Source: an uncultured Prevotellaceae bacterium
Lineage (GTDB): Bacteria > Bacteroidota > Bacteroidia > Bacteroidales > Bacteroidaceae
Direction of reading: 5' to 3'
Assembly: GCA_946539475.1 (NCBI GenBank)
Contig: CAMNHM010000147.1
Span: 1 to 6,458, forward strand
DNA length: 6,458 nt
Shown: positions 1 through 5,617 of the stretch, piece by piece
How the letters are laid out: each line of letters opens with the position of its first letter
Position numbering within the stretch: position 1 is the first letter of the stretch
Position numbers and translations under genes: made by a program
Notes under the pieces: model-generated
What the model was told of the DNA's origin: nothing
The model's database searches: none
The model's input: the letters and a program-made list of their open reading frames with translations, nothing else

Positions 1-1456
1 CGGCATGGGCTTCCGCGACTCCAACCAGGATCTCGTGGGCTTCGTACACCAGATTCCACACCGTGCACGCCAGCGCATCATCGACATCGCATCGACGCAA
101 TTCCCCGACGGAGGATGCTACCACCAGTACCAGCCGCTCACCAAGCGGGGCAACAACGACATCGGAGGAGGCTTCAACGACGACCCCTGCTGGCTCATCT
201 TCGGCACCGTGGCCTACCTCAAGGAGACGGGCGACTTCTCCATCCTCGACGAGCAGGTGCCCTTCGACAACCAGCCAGGCACCGAGGTGACGCTCTTCGA
301 ACATCTGCGCCGCAGCCTCGACCACGTCACCAACAACCTCGGCCCGCACCTACTGCCGCTCATAGGGCGTGCCGACTGGAACGACTGCCTCAACCTGAAC
401 TGCTTCTCCTGGGACCCCAACGAGTCGTTCCAGACCACCGAGAACAAGAGCGAGGGCTCACAGGCCGAGAGCCTCATGATAGCAGGACTCTTCGTCGTCA
501 CCGCCAACGACTATGCCGACCTCTGCGAGTATCTCGCAGAGAAAATGAGAAATGAGGAATTAGAAATAAGTAATCATCATTCCTCATTCCTCATTCCTCA
601 TTCCTCATTTAATATGTCTCATTCCTCATTACTATCAGAGGCTGCACGCATGAGGCAGGCTGCCAACAACATGGTGGAGGCGGTGAAACGCCACGGCTGG
701 GACGGTGAGTGGTATCTGCGCGCCTACGACTATTTCGGACGTAAGATCGGATCCCACGAGTGCGACGAAGGAAAGATCTTCATCGAGAGCCAGGGATGGT
801 GCACCATGGCCCGCATAGGTGCCGAAGAGGGAATGGTCGCCAAGAGCCTCGAATCGGTGAAGAAGTATCTCGAGTGCGAGCATGGCATCGTGCTCAACAA
901 CCCCGCCTTCTCACGCTATATCTACGAGTATGGCGAGATCAGCTCCTATCCGGAGGGCTACAAGGAGAATGCCGGCATCTTCTGCCACAACAATCCCTGG
1001 GTCATCATCGGAGAGTGCCTCGACGGACGCGGCGACGACGCATGGCGGCACTATGCCAAGATACTGCCCTCCTACGTCGAGGAAGACCGCCAGACGCTAC
1101 ACAAGGTCGAGCCCTATGTCAACTGCCAGATGGTGGCAGGCAAGGACGCCGCACGCCCCGGCGAGGGCAAGAACTCCTGGCTCACGGGCACTGCCGCCTG
1201 GATGTGGCTCACCGTCTCGCAGTATATCCTCGGCATACGGCCCGACTACTGCGGACTGCGCATCGACCCCTGCCTGCCGCAGACGGCCGGCGACTATACC
1301 GTAACCCGTCGCTTCCGCCAGGCCCGCTACACCATCACCGTTCACCCCAACGGCAGCCAGCATGGCGTACGCCTGGTCACCCTCGACGGCTCCCCGCTGC
1401 CGTCCAACCTCATCCCCTATACTCCTGGCGAGCATGTGGTGGAGGTGACGATGTGA
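1..1456 (+). CDS. Cellobiose phosphorylase, GH94 family (5' end missing)
   Basis: A cytoplasmic phosphorylase expected to split cellobiose with inorganic phosphate into alpha-glucose 1-phosphate and glucose, saving ATP during growth on cellulose fragments. The reading frame enters from the left edge (first full codon at base 2), so about 484 C-terminal residues are present of roughly 800 usual for the family. Recognisable GH94 motifs in order are RDSNQD (14-31), [17 protein letters not shown] (to 187), [15 protein letters not shown] from 365, and [11 protein letters not shown] from 1175. The first Asp of ADWND (374-376) should be the general acid, and the Thr-Gly of LTGT should bind phosphate, by analogy with studied GH94 enzymes. 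[11 protein letters not shown] and the following SFQTT resemble cellobiose phosphorylases more than chitobiose phosphorylases; substrate is less certain than family. An AT-rich, low-complexity insert (about 541-635) reads [12 protein letters not shown] and is foreign to the family. msrA follows 38 bases after the stop. Confidence 0.9.
   Translation, partial: GMGFRDSNQDLVGFVHQIPHRARQRIIDIASTQFPDGGCYHQYQPLTKRGNNDIGGGFNDDPCWLIFGTVAYLKETGDFSILDEQVPFDNQPGTEVTLFEHLRRSLDHVTNNLGPHLLPLIGRADWNDCLNLNCFSWDPNESFQTTENKSEGSQAESLMIAGLFVVTANDYADLCEYLAEKMRNEELEISNHHSSFLIPHSSFNMSHSSLLSEAARMRQAANNMVEAVKRHGWDGEWYLRAYDYFGRKIGSHECDEGKIFIESQGWCTMARIGAEEGMVAKSLESVKKYLECEHGIVLNNPAFSRYIYEYGEISSYPEGYKENAGIFCHNNPWVIIGECLDGRGDDAWRHYAKILPSYVEEDRQTLHKVEPYVNCQMVAGKDAARPGEGKNSWLTGTAAWMWLTVSQYILGIRPDYCGLRIDPCLPQTAGDYTVTRRFRQARYTITVHPNGSQHGVRLVTLDGSPLPSNLIPYTPGEHVVEVTM
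541..635 (+). repeat. In-frame heptanucleotide repeat insert within the GH94 gene
   Basis: Four perfect tandem copies of TCATTCC (577-604) run into TCATTT (605-610), and a further copy lies at 619-625, followed by TCATT. An 11-base left arm, AAATGAGGAAT (550-560), is the exact reverse complement of 600-610, so the insert can form a hairpin. It is translated in the enzyme frame as a Ser/His/Phe/Leu-rich stretch of about 30 residues between YLAEK and SEAARMRQ. There it replaces what should be a short surface connection. Its composition is far more AT-rich than the flanking codons. The other two frames stop soon after it, at 651-653 and 706-708, so only multiples of three units preserve the enzyme. 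Confidence 0.9.
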
Positions 1457-1494
1457 CGACCTTCTGCTTCCGCAACCAAAAACATGATACAACA

Positions 1495-2022
1495 ATGACA
1501 TCAGCAACGACAACACACGAGATCTACCTCGCAGGCGGATGCTTCTGGGGTACTGAACACTATTTCAAGCAGGTGCAGGGAGTCCTCTCCACAGAGGTGG
1601 GGTATGCCAACGGCATCACCGAGAATCCCACCTACGAGCAGGTATGCACCGACACTACGCGTTTCGCAGAGACCGTCCGAGTGGTCTACGACCCACAGCG
1701 CGTCAGCCTCGCCTTCCTCCTCACACTCTATTTCAAGGCCATCGACCCCCTCAGCGTCAACCAGCAGGGCCACGACGTAGGAACGCAGTATCGCACCGGC
1801 ATCTACTACACCGACCCGGCCGACCTGCCCGCCATCGACAAGGTCTATGCCGACGAGCAGGCACGCTACGAGGAGCCGCTCGCTGTAGAGAAGCTGCCGC
1901 TGCAGAACTTCTACCCCGCCGAGGAATATCATCAGGACTATCTCGACAAGAATCCCACCGGCTACTGCCACCTGCCCCTCGAGCTCTTCGAGTACGCACG
2001 ACGTGCAAAGGAACGTATCTGA
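1495..2022 (+). CDS. msrA: Peptide-methionine (S)-S-oxide reductase MsrA
   Basis: Reduces the S epimer of methionine sulfoxide, free or in proteins, back to methionine with electrons from thioredoxin; a cytoplasmic repair enzyme for oxidative damage. The 175-residue product is a complete single-domain MsrA with no fused MsrB. The signature GGCFWG is at residues 14-19, with Cys16 as catalytic nucleophile. GHDVGTQYRTGIY and AEEYHQDYL are the other family hallmarks, and Cys158 in the C-terminal GYCHL is a likely recycling cysteine. The ATG at 1495 places the signature at the usual distance from the N terminus; the frame stays open further upstream, but only as a shadow of the GH94 gene. No Shine-Dalgarno site is seen, which is normal for this phylum. 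The 38-base gap after the GH94 stop suggests one transcript. The last four codons and the stop form the first copy of a 22-bp tandem array. Confidence 0.96.
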   Translation: MTSATTTHEIYLAGGCFWGTEHYFKQVQGVLSTEVGYANGITENPTYEQVCTDTTRFAETVRVVYDPQRVSLAFLLTLYFKAIDPLSVNQQGHDVGTQYRTGIYYTDPADLPAIDKVYADEQARYEEPLAVEKLPLQNFYPAEEYHQDYLDKNPTGYCHLPLELFEYARRAKERI

Positions 2023-2120
2023 GGCGGCGAGAGAACGTATCTGACACTGCTTCAGAACGTATCCGAGGCGGCTTCAGAACGTATCTGAGGCGGCGAGAGA
2101 ACGTATCTGACAAACGGCAA
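2011..2120 (+). repeat. 22-bp tandem array, five copies, overlapping the msrA stop
   Basis: Five consecutive 22-base units start at 2011, 2033, 2055, 2077 and 2099, with no spacer bases. Each opens with GAACGTATCTGA (copy 3 has ATCCGA). The second half varies: copies 1 and 4 are identical (GAGGCGGCGAGA), copy 3 ends in GGCTTCA, copy 2 has GACACTGCTTCA, and copy 5 is the most diverged. The first copy supplies the last codons of msrA and its TGA. The unit is not self-complementary and there are no spacers, so it is neither a hairpin repeat nor a CRISPR array. Confidence 0.95.
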
Positions 2121-2135
2121 TGTTTCACAATATAA

Positions 2136-2171
2136 ATCCGGAACCCCTTCCCAGGGATTCCGGATCGTTTT
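2136..2171. terminator. Bidirectional intrinsic terminator between convergent genes
   Basis: ATCCGGAA (2136-2143) pairs perfectly with TTCCGGAT (2158-2165). Inside it, after one C/A mismatch, CCC pairs with GGG around a six-base loop. On the + strand the stem is followed by CGTTTTGG, which would end the GH94-msrA transcript. On the - strand it is followed by TTTATATTG, which would end the transcript of the PepSY-like and transporter genes. Its place between convergent genes fits a shared terminator. Confidence 0.8.
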
Positions 2172-2238
2172 GGTGAGGAAACGGATGGCCTACGACGTTC
2201 GTCGTTTGAATGAAATCCTTGAACGGCGAACGTGTTCC

Positions 2239-2682
2239 TTAGTTGTCAATCTCGACAACCTTGAACTGTTTGTTAAACCTCACCTCGAGGCCATTCGACA
2301 GATCCGTCTCGTAGCCTCGTTTGTCGCGTTCAATCTGTACGATGCGCACGTTGGGATAGGTCTTCACCACATAGTCGGTGATCTCCCTCGGCACCAGCGC
2401 CGAGGGCACCGTCTGTGGCTTGCTGTCGATCTCCGTCCACTCGCCCTTGCTGTCGAACTCCAGCTTCGTGCCGTCGCTGTAGACGACGTCGTAGCTGGTG
2501 CGGAGGCCGTCGCGGTCTTTCTGTACGATGGCTACCTGCTTGTCGGCGAACTGCTCTTTCATCAGCTTCTGTGCCGAGGCCGGCAGCTCCTTCTCGGTAA
2601 TCACCTTGTCTTGTCCGGTGCACGCCGTCGATGCTATCATGAGCATCACGGCCGTCATCATCATCTTCATTGTCTTCATCAT
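2239..2682 (-). CDS. PepSY-like domain lipoprotein
   Basis: A 147-residue exported protein of the Bacteroidales PepSY-like family (PF11396 type, once labelled DUF2874). The molecular role of the family is not established. A Met-rich hydrophobic signal (residues 5-20) ends in ASTAC, so Cys21 is a probable lipidation site, though the -3 Ser makes this lipobox weaker than usual. Two related modules follow, at about 31-87 and 92-146. Each runs from LPxxAQ or VPxxI, a helix, and an acidic/basic DRDG or DKRG strand to a D-G-x-E/L-F repeat ending in an EID motif (YSDGTKLEFDSKGEW and LSNGLEVRFNKQF). The length is typical. The first of two adjacent ATG codons is taken; the second would change one residue. 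It lies 128 bases downstream of the transporter gene on the same strand, with a heptanucleotide array between them. No convincing separate promoter is visible, so cotranscription is possible. It ends 67 bases before the shared terminator. Confidence 0.88.
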   Translation of the reverse strand: MMKTMKMMMTAVMLMIASTACTGQDKVITEKELPASAQKLMKEQFADKQVAIVQKDRDGLRTSYDVVYSDGTKLEFDSKGEWTEIDSKPQTVPSALVPREITDYVVKTYPNVRIVQIERDKRGYETDLSNGLEVRFNKQFKVVEIDN

Positions 2683-2722
2683 CGCTCTAGTCTTTATTGG
2701 TTCGTAAATAAAATGAAATGTC

Positions 2723-2813
2723 TCTCAACTCTCAACTCTCATCTCTCAACTCTCAACTCTCATCTCTCAACTCTCAACTCTTTCCTCTTTCCTCTTTCCA
2801 CTTTCCACTCTCA
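2723..2813. repeat. Thirteen-unit heptanucleotide array ending on the transporter stop
   Basis: Read on the + strand, the region divides exactly into 7-base units from 2723. Units 1-8 follow a 21-base higher order: TCTCAAC, TCTCAAC, TCTCATC, repeated, then TCTCAAC twice. Units 9-11 are TCTTTCC, unit 12 is ACTTTCC, and unit 13 (2807-2813) is ACTCTCA. The TCA of unit 13 is the complement of the transporter's TGA stop. The strand is almost pure pyrimidine apart from the A positions, so the - strand transcript would be purine-rich (GAGAGUUGAGAG). No intrinsic terminator interrupts it. Confidence 0.95.
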
Positions 2814-4505
2814 CTTGCCGAATCGTGCCTGCACGACGTTCACCACGTAGTCGCCCAGCTTCTCGCACTCGCTGACCATGTCGGCGAAGATTGTGCCGAC
2901 GACGTAGTCGTACTTGTGGTTGCCGATGTCGCTGAGGTTCTCGCCCTTCAGCCGTTGGCGCAGCATGTTGATGCGCTCCTCGATGCGGTAGGTCTCCTGG
3001 ATGTCGTGGTCGCGGCTGTGGCCGGTCATCACGCTGTTCATCTGCGTCAGCGCCTCGTCGGCCAGCTGCATGATCATGCGCAGCTTGTCGTAGAGCTCCG
3101 GCGTGAAGTCCAGGCCGTGGTCGCGGCGCCGTTTCATCGCCCGCGCCAGGTTGAAGCAGGCATCGCCGATGGACTCCAGCTCGCTGATCTCGCGCATCAT
3201 CTGGCGCACCTTCGTCTTGGTGATGTCGCTCAGGTGGTCGTTGCTCACCTGCTCGAGGAAGCGCGCAATCTCTATCTCTGCCTGGTCAGTCATCTCCTCT
3301 GCGTGTGCCAGCCGCTGGTAACGGCTGTCGAAGAGCTTGTTGTCCTTCTCCTCCAGCAGCTGGCGCACATCGCCGAACATCTCCTGTACGCGCCGTGCGA
3401 AGAGTGCCGTCTCCTTCTGTGCCTGCAGCACCGATATCTCAGGCGTCTGCATCAGGTTGGCCTGTATGTAGCGCAGGCGGAACTCCTCCTGCTCCTCGGC
3501 GGCAGCCTTATTCCTGTCGGGCAGCAGCCGGCATACCACGCGCTCCATCTGCGGGATGAAGCCTATGAGGATGGCGGTGTTCGTGACGTTGAAGCAGGTG
3601 TGGAACGTTGCCAGCACCACCGGCAGCAGCGTTGCCTGTCCGCCGGCCTCCGCGTCGTAGCCCACCATCCAGCACACCATGTCGACGAAGGGGTAGAACA
3701 CGCAGAGCACCCAGACGACGCCGAAGACGTTGAACAGCAGGTGGGCCAGCGCTGCCCGCCGCGCCTCGGTGTTGGCACCCAGCGCCGCCAGGTTTGCCGT
3801 TGCCGTCGTGCCGATGTTCTCGCCCATCACCAGGGCGATGCCCAGGTAGATAGGCAGCACGCCCGTGGAGCAGAGCAGGATGGTGATGGCCATCACAGCT
3901 GCCGACGACTGCACGATGCAGGTGATGACCGTGCCGATGGCCAGGAAGGCCAGGATGGTCCAGTAGCTGCCCGTGTCGAACGAAGCGAAGAAGCTGACCA
4001 CTGCCTCGTTGTGCTCGAGGTCGAGCTCCTTGCCTGACGTGCTGAGCATCACCAGCGACAGAAACATAAAGGCGATGCCGAACAGGAAGTCGCCCGCAAA
4101 GCGGTGGCGCTTCTTGTAGATGAGCACCATGCCCACGAAGAATGCGGGGAAGACCACGTTCGTAAGGTCGACGGAGTAGCCCAGCGACATGATCCATGCC
4201 GTGAGCGTGGTGCCGATGTTTGCGCCCATGATCACCGAGATGGCCTGCGCCAGCGTCAGCAGCCCTGCCGAGACGAACGAGACGGTCATCACCGTCGTGG
4301 CCGACGACGACTGTACGGCGCACGTCACGAAGGCGCCCGTGAGCATGCCTGTCAGACGGTTTGTCGTCATCCGTCCGAGGATGTGTCGCAGCTGTGGGCC
4401 TGCCATTTTCTGTAGTGCGTCGCTCATCATACGCATGCCGTAGATCAGCAGTCCCAGGGCTCCCAACAGTTTAAGCCCGATAATCACGTAGTCACCAGTT
4501 TCCAT
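2811..4505 (-). CDS. Na/Pi cotransporter family protein with C-terminal PhoU-like domain (NptA type)
   Basis: An inner-membrane carrier expected to move inorganic phosphate with sodium. The 564-residue product has the inverted duplication of the SLC34/NptA family. QSSSATT (residues 65-71) and GANIGTT (94-100) in the first half are mirrored by QSSAAVMA (199-206) and GENIGTT (228-234) in the second. Hydrophobic segments fill about 5-25, 52-110, 113-157, 182-225, 251-283 and 292-318. A soluble alpha-helical PhoU-like region follows from about 340 to 560, with the paired E-x-x-GD motifs ESIGD (444-448) and EKLGD (548-552). The start is set at ATG 4505 (METGDYVIIG). An in-frame ATG at 4556 is rejected because the promoter -7 box falls inside that extension. 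Some members of the family export phosphate or act as low-affinity systems, so direction and affinity are not settled. Pho-box-like repeats upstream suggest control by phosphate. Confidence 0.92.
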   Translation of the reverse strand: METGDYVIIGLKLLGALGLLIYGMRMMSDALQKMAGPQLRHILGRMTTNRLTGMLTGAFVTCAVQSSSATTVMTVSFVSAGLLTLAQAISVIMGANIGTTLTAWIMSLGYSVDLTNVVFPAFFVGMVLIYKKRHRFAGDFLFGIAFMFLSLVMLSTSGKELDLEHNEAVVSFFASFDTGSYWTILAFLAIGTVITCIVQSSAAVMAITILLCSTGVLPIYLGIALVMGENIGTTATANLAALGANTEARRAALAHLLFNVFGVVWVLCVFYPFVDMVCWMVGYDAEAGGQATLLPVVLATFHTCFNVTNTAILIGFIPQMERVVCRLLPDRNKAAAEEQEEFRLRYIQANLMQTPEISVLQAQKETALFARRVQEMFGDVRQLLEEKDNKLFDSRYQRLAHAEEMTDQAEIEIARFLEQVSNDHLSDITKTKVRQMMREISELESIGDACFNLARAMKRRRDHGLDFTPELYDKLRMIMQLADEALTQMNSVMTGHSRDHDIQETYRIEERINMLRQRLKGENLSDIGNHKYDYVVGTIFADMVSECEKLGDYVVNVVQARFGK

Positions 4506-4531
4506 TCTTTCTCTATTTTTTGATTTCTGCT

Positions 4532-4564
4532 GCAAAAGTACGCATTCTATGCCCACCGTCCAAA
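4532..4564 (-). promoter_or_regulatory. Bacteroidota promoter of the Na/Pi cotransporter gene
   Basis: On the - strand TTTG (4564-4561) is followed by a 20-base spacer and TACTTTTGC (4540-4532). This matches the phylum's -33 TTTG and -7 TAnnTTTG consensus at the preferred spacing. Transcription should start near 4527, giving a leader of about 20 bases before the ATG at 4505. This fixes the choice of start codon. Confidence 0.78.
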
Positions 4565-4570
4565 CAATCC

Positions 4571-4606
4571 CCGTTACAATCTCGTTACAGCCCTGAAATG
4601 TAACGG
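4571..4606 (-). promoter_or_regulatory. Pho-box-like operator upstream of the transporter promoter
   Basis: Two identical heptamers, TGTAACG on the - strand (4578-4572 and 4589-4583), are spaced by four bases. This gives the 11-base period of tandem PhoB/PhoP-type sites. An inverted third copy lies at 4606-4599. The nearer repeat ends seven bases upstream of the -33 element, a place suited to an activator. The heptamer is not the E. coli PhoB consensus but shares TTACA with Bacillus-type Pho boxes. The assignment is inferred from spacing and position beside a phosphate transporter. Confidence 0.4.
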
Positions 4607-4641
4607 CAATGTAATATGGCAGCTGATCGTCATGTATTTTG

Positions 4642-4687
4642 GAAACTAATTGGCACTAATGTTCAATAGAAACTAATTGGCACTAAT
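4642..4687. repeat. 19-bp direct repeat with phased ACTAAT hexamers
   Basis: GAAACTAATTGGCACTAAT occurs at 4642-4660 and again at 4669-4687, a perfect 19-base match with a 27-base period. Within each copy ACTAAT appears twice, ten bases apart, giving four hexamers at 4645, 4655, 4672 and 4682. It lies in AT-rich DNA between the transporter promoter and the terminator of the small lipoprotein gene. Its function is not evident. Confidence 0.85.
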
Positions 4688-4774
4688 TAAGATAAATTAT
4701 TGTGCGGCAGCAAGCTGGTGCGCTCTTCGCACGACAAAAGAAAAATTTTCCATAATTTGTGCTCATTTGTTTCC

Positions 4775-4826
4775 AAATAAAAACGAAACTCAGCCAGTCG
4801 GACGTGAGGTGTCCGGCTGGCCGAGT
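4775..4826 (-). terminator. Intrinsic terminator of the small lipoprotein gene
   Basis: Bases 4793-4803 pair with 4811-4821 around a seven-base loop (11 pairs, one of them a T-G pair on the + strand). After one mismatch four more pairs extend it (4788-4791 with 4823-4826). Read on the - strand the stem is followed by TTTCGTTTTTATTT. It begins 23 bases after the stop codon at 4849. Confidence 0.88.
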
Positions 4827-4848
4827 GCCGCTTCATAGTGGCTCGCTG

Positions 4849-5019
4849 TTAGGAGCCTAGGGCATCGGGGGCGTAGACGACCGTCACCAGCGGACTGGTG
4901 TCGGGAGCATCGTCAGGGTCTGGCATGAGGATGGTGTCGCCCTCCTTCGTGCATGAAGTGAGAGCGACAATCGCCAGTAGTGTGGCCGATGCGATGGCGT
5001 GCTTGGTGAATGGATTCAT
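4849..5019 (-). CDS. Small lipoprotein (56 residues), possibly a truncated larger lipoprotein
   Basis: A short gene framed by its own promoter and terminator. The product starts MNPFTKHAIASATLLAIVAL and has a classic lipoprotein signal: basic residues at 6-7, a hydrophobic core at 8-20 and the lipobox LTSC with Cys23. The mature part is only about 34 residues: TKEGDTI, an acidic linker rich in Asp and Pro (33-41), then PLVTVVYAPDALGS and a TAA stop. That last segment reads like the first beta strand of a folded domain, and in my recollection similar CTKEGDT openings lead into much larger Bacteroidales lipoproteins. The gene may therefore be the remnant of a longer one cut just after the leader. 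The alternative is a genuine small lipoprotein, favoured by the intact promoter, start, lipobox and nearby terminator. No function can be assigned. Confidence 0.7.
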   Translation of the reverse strand: MNPFTKHAIASATLLAIVALTSCTKEGDTILMPDPDDAPDTSPLVTVVYAPDALGS

Positions 5020-5031
5020 ATTTTTTGCGAT

Positions 5032-5063
5032 GCAAAGGTATTATATTGTTCGCGTACGCGCAA
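5032..5063 (-). promoter_or_regulatory. Bacteroidota promoter of the small lipoprotein gene, with a palindrome in its spacer
   Basis: On the - strand TTG (5063-5061) is followed by a 20-base spacer and TACCTTTGC (5040-5032), a full match to the phylum consensus. The start codon at 5019 is only 13 bases from the end of the -7 box, so the leader would be under ten bases. The spacer holds the perfect palindrome CGCGTACGCG (5051-5060) directly against the -33 element, a likely place for a repressor. Confidence 0.72.
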
Positions 5064-5199
5064 GTAAACAGGCCATTTTATTGCCTGTCTCAGACAATAT
5101 TGTCGTCTTTTCAGACAACTTCGTTGTTCTCTGACGAAAAAGTGGGTCATATTCGATGTTTTCGTCGGTGCGTGCTGCTTGCATTGTCGTAATTGTCAT
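5041..5199 (-). CDS. Possible 52-residue small protein, unrecognised
   Basis: An ATG at 5199 opens a frame of 53 codons, ending in a TAA at 5041, only 21 bases before the lipoprotein start. The product (MTITTMQAARTDENIEYDPL at its start) is polar with many Thr and Arg, and has no signal peptide, membrane segment or motif I know. A -7-like box, TACCTTTGC (5232-5224), lies upstream without a clear -33 element. Against coding: the frame overlaps a perfect palindrome (5093-5104) and the lipoprotein promoter, and its composition is that of intergenic DNA. It may simply be regulatory sequence that is open by chance. Confidence 0.22.
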   Translation of the reverse strand: MTITTMQAARTDENIEYDPLFRQRTTKLSEKTTILSETGNKMACLLARTRTI

Positions 5200-5223
5200 T
5201 TGTTTGTTTCGGAATGTTTTGGC

Positions 5224-5232
5224 GCAAAGGTA
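5224..5232 (-). promoter_or_regulatory. Orphan -7 promoter box
   Basis: TACCTTTGC on the - strand is identical to the -7 box of the lipoprotein promoter 192 bases away. No TTTG or TTG is found 19-21 bases upstream, so it is a weak or activator-dependent promoter at best. It would transcribe the 5041-5199 region and could read on into the lipoprotein gene. Confidence 0.35.
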
Positions 5233-5326
5233 AGCCCGTCGCTCGCATCCCCGTCGTTCGGGTTCTCAGTGACGATACAGTTACACAAATTTATTACCGC
5301 ATGTAAAGAAATATGGTCAAAAACGC

Positions 5327-5459
5327 ATTTCCCCAACCTCGCATTCCGGAGAAAGTGACGGGCGAAAGCCACCTCCGGCATCTCCGTTTGGGGCAAATAT
5401 GACTTTGGCAACGCCCGAAGGCGAGATGCCAGCCGCCCGTTTCGTATCTCGAGGTTGCC
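5327..5459. repeat. Two nested inverted-repeat modules in intergenic DNA
   Basis: Module one: ATTTCCCCAA (5327-5336) pairs with TTGGGG (5388-5393) and, past one bulged base, AAAT (5395-5398). It encloses CCGGAG (5346-5351) paired with CTCCGG (5373-5378). Module two: GGCAAC (5407-5412) pairs with GTTGCC (5454-5459), enclosing CGAGAT (5422-5427) paired with ATCTCG (5446-5451). These are exact base matches. Whether the fold is used in RNA or DNA is unknown, and no gene is evident across it. Confidence 0.6.
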
Positions 5460-5617
5460 GGGTCGGCACTTCGAGGTTGTTACTTTCGAAGGATCTATAG
5501 CGAAGTGCCATACTAGCAACCTCAAAGTGCCATACTAGCAACCTCAAAGTGCCATACTAGCAACCTCAAAGTGCCATACTAGCTACCTCGAAGTGCCATA
5601 CTAGCGTGGCCAATATA
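5450..5617. repeat. 22-bp tandem array, 4.7 copies, with a diverged inverted copy upstream
   Basis: Three identical direct 22-base units lie at 5503-5524, 5525-5546 and 5547-5568. Each begins AAGTGCCATACTAGC and ends AACCTCA. A fourth (5569-5590) has two base changes, and a partial fifth (from 5591) matches for about 15 bases before the sequence diverges. Upstream, 5450-5471 carries the same unit in inverted orientation with a changed centre (outer bases CGAGGTTGC and GGCACTT conserved). A partial inverted unit starts at 5472. The arrangement is therefore inverted arms around 5472-5502. Units have no spacers. Confidence 0.92.

Noticed and set aside
760..1494. In-frame upstream extension of msrA into the GH94 gene
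   Set aside because: The frame is open only as a shadow of the GH94 gene; its translation is Arg/His-rich with no MsrA similarity before residue 1 of the 1495 start.
2170..2850. A + strand frame opposite the PepSY-like gene
   Set aside because: Composition and position are those of an antisense shadow; the PepSY-like frame has a signal peptide and two family modules.
2718..4037. A long + strand frame opposite the Na/Pi transporter
   Set aside because: It is antisense to a clear transporter gene, and its translation is a low-complexity run of Leu, Val, His and Ala, starting inside the heptanucleotide array.
4506..4556. Longer N terminus for the Na/Pi transporter starting at 4556
   Set aside because: The extra 17 codons overlap the -7 promoter box and would not be transcribed from it; the 4505 start gives the expected short N terminus before the first membrane segment.
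4702..4732. Hairpin GTGCG-CTCTT-CGCAC as a terminator
   Set aside because: The stem is only five pairs and no T tract follows it on either strand.
5196..5547. Two - strand frames of 76-109 codons starting MRLLVWHF
   Set aside because: Both start codons and the first residues come from the 22-bp repeat units, and the rest covers the inverted-repeat modules and an intergenic promoter box. No motif or protein-like composition is seen.
2011..5617. CRISPR arrays
   Set aside because: The 22-bp and 7-bp units are strictly tandem with no unique spacers, and no cas gene is present.
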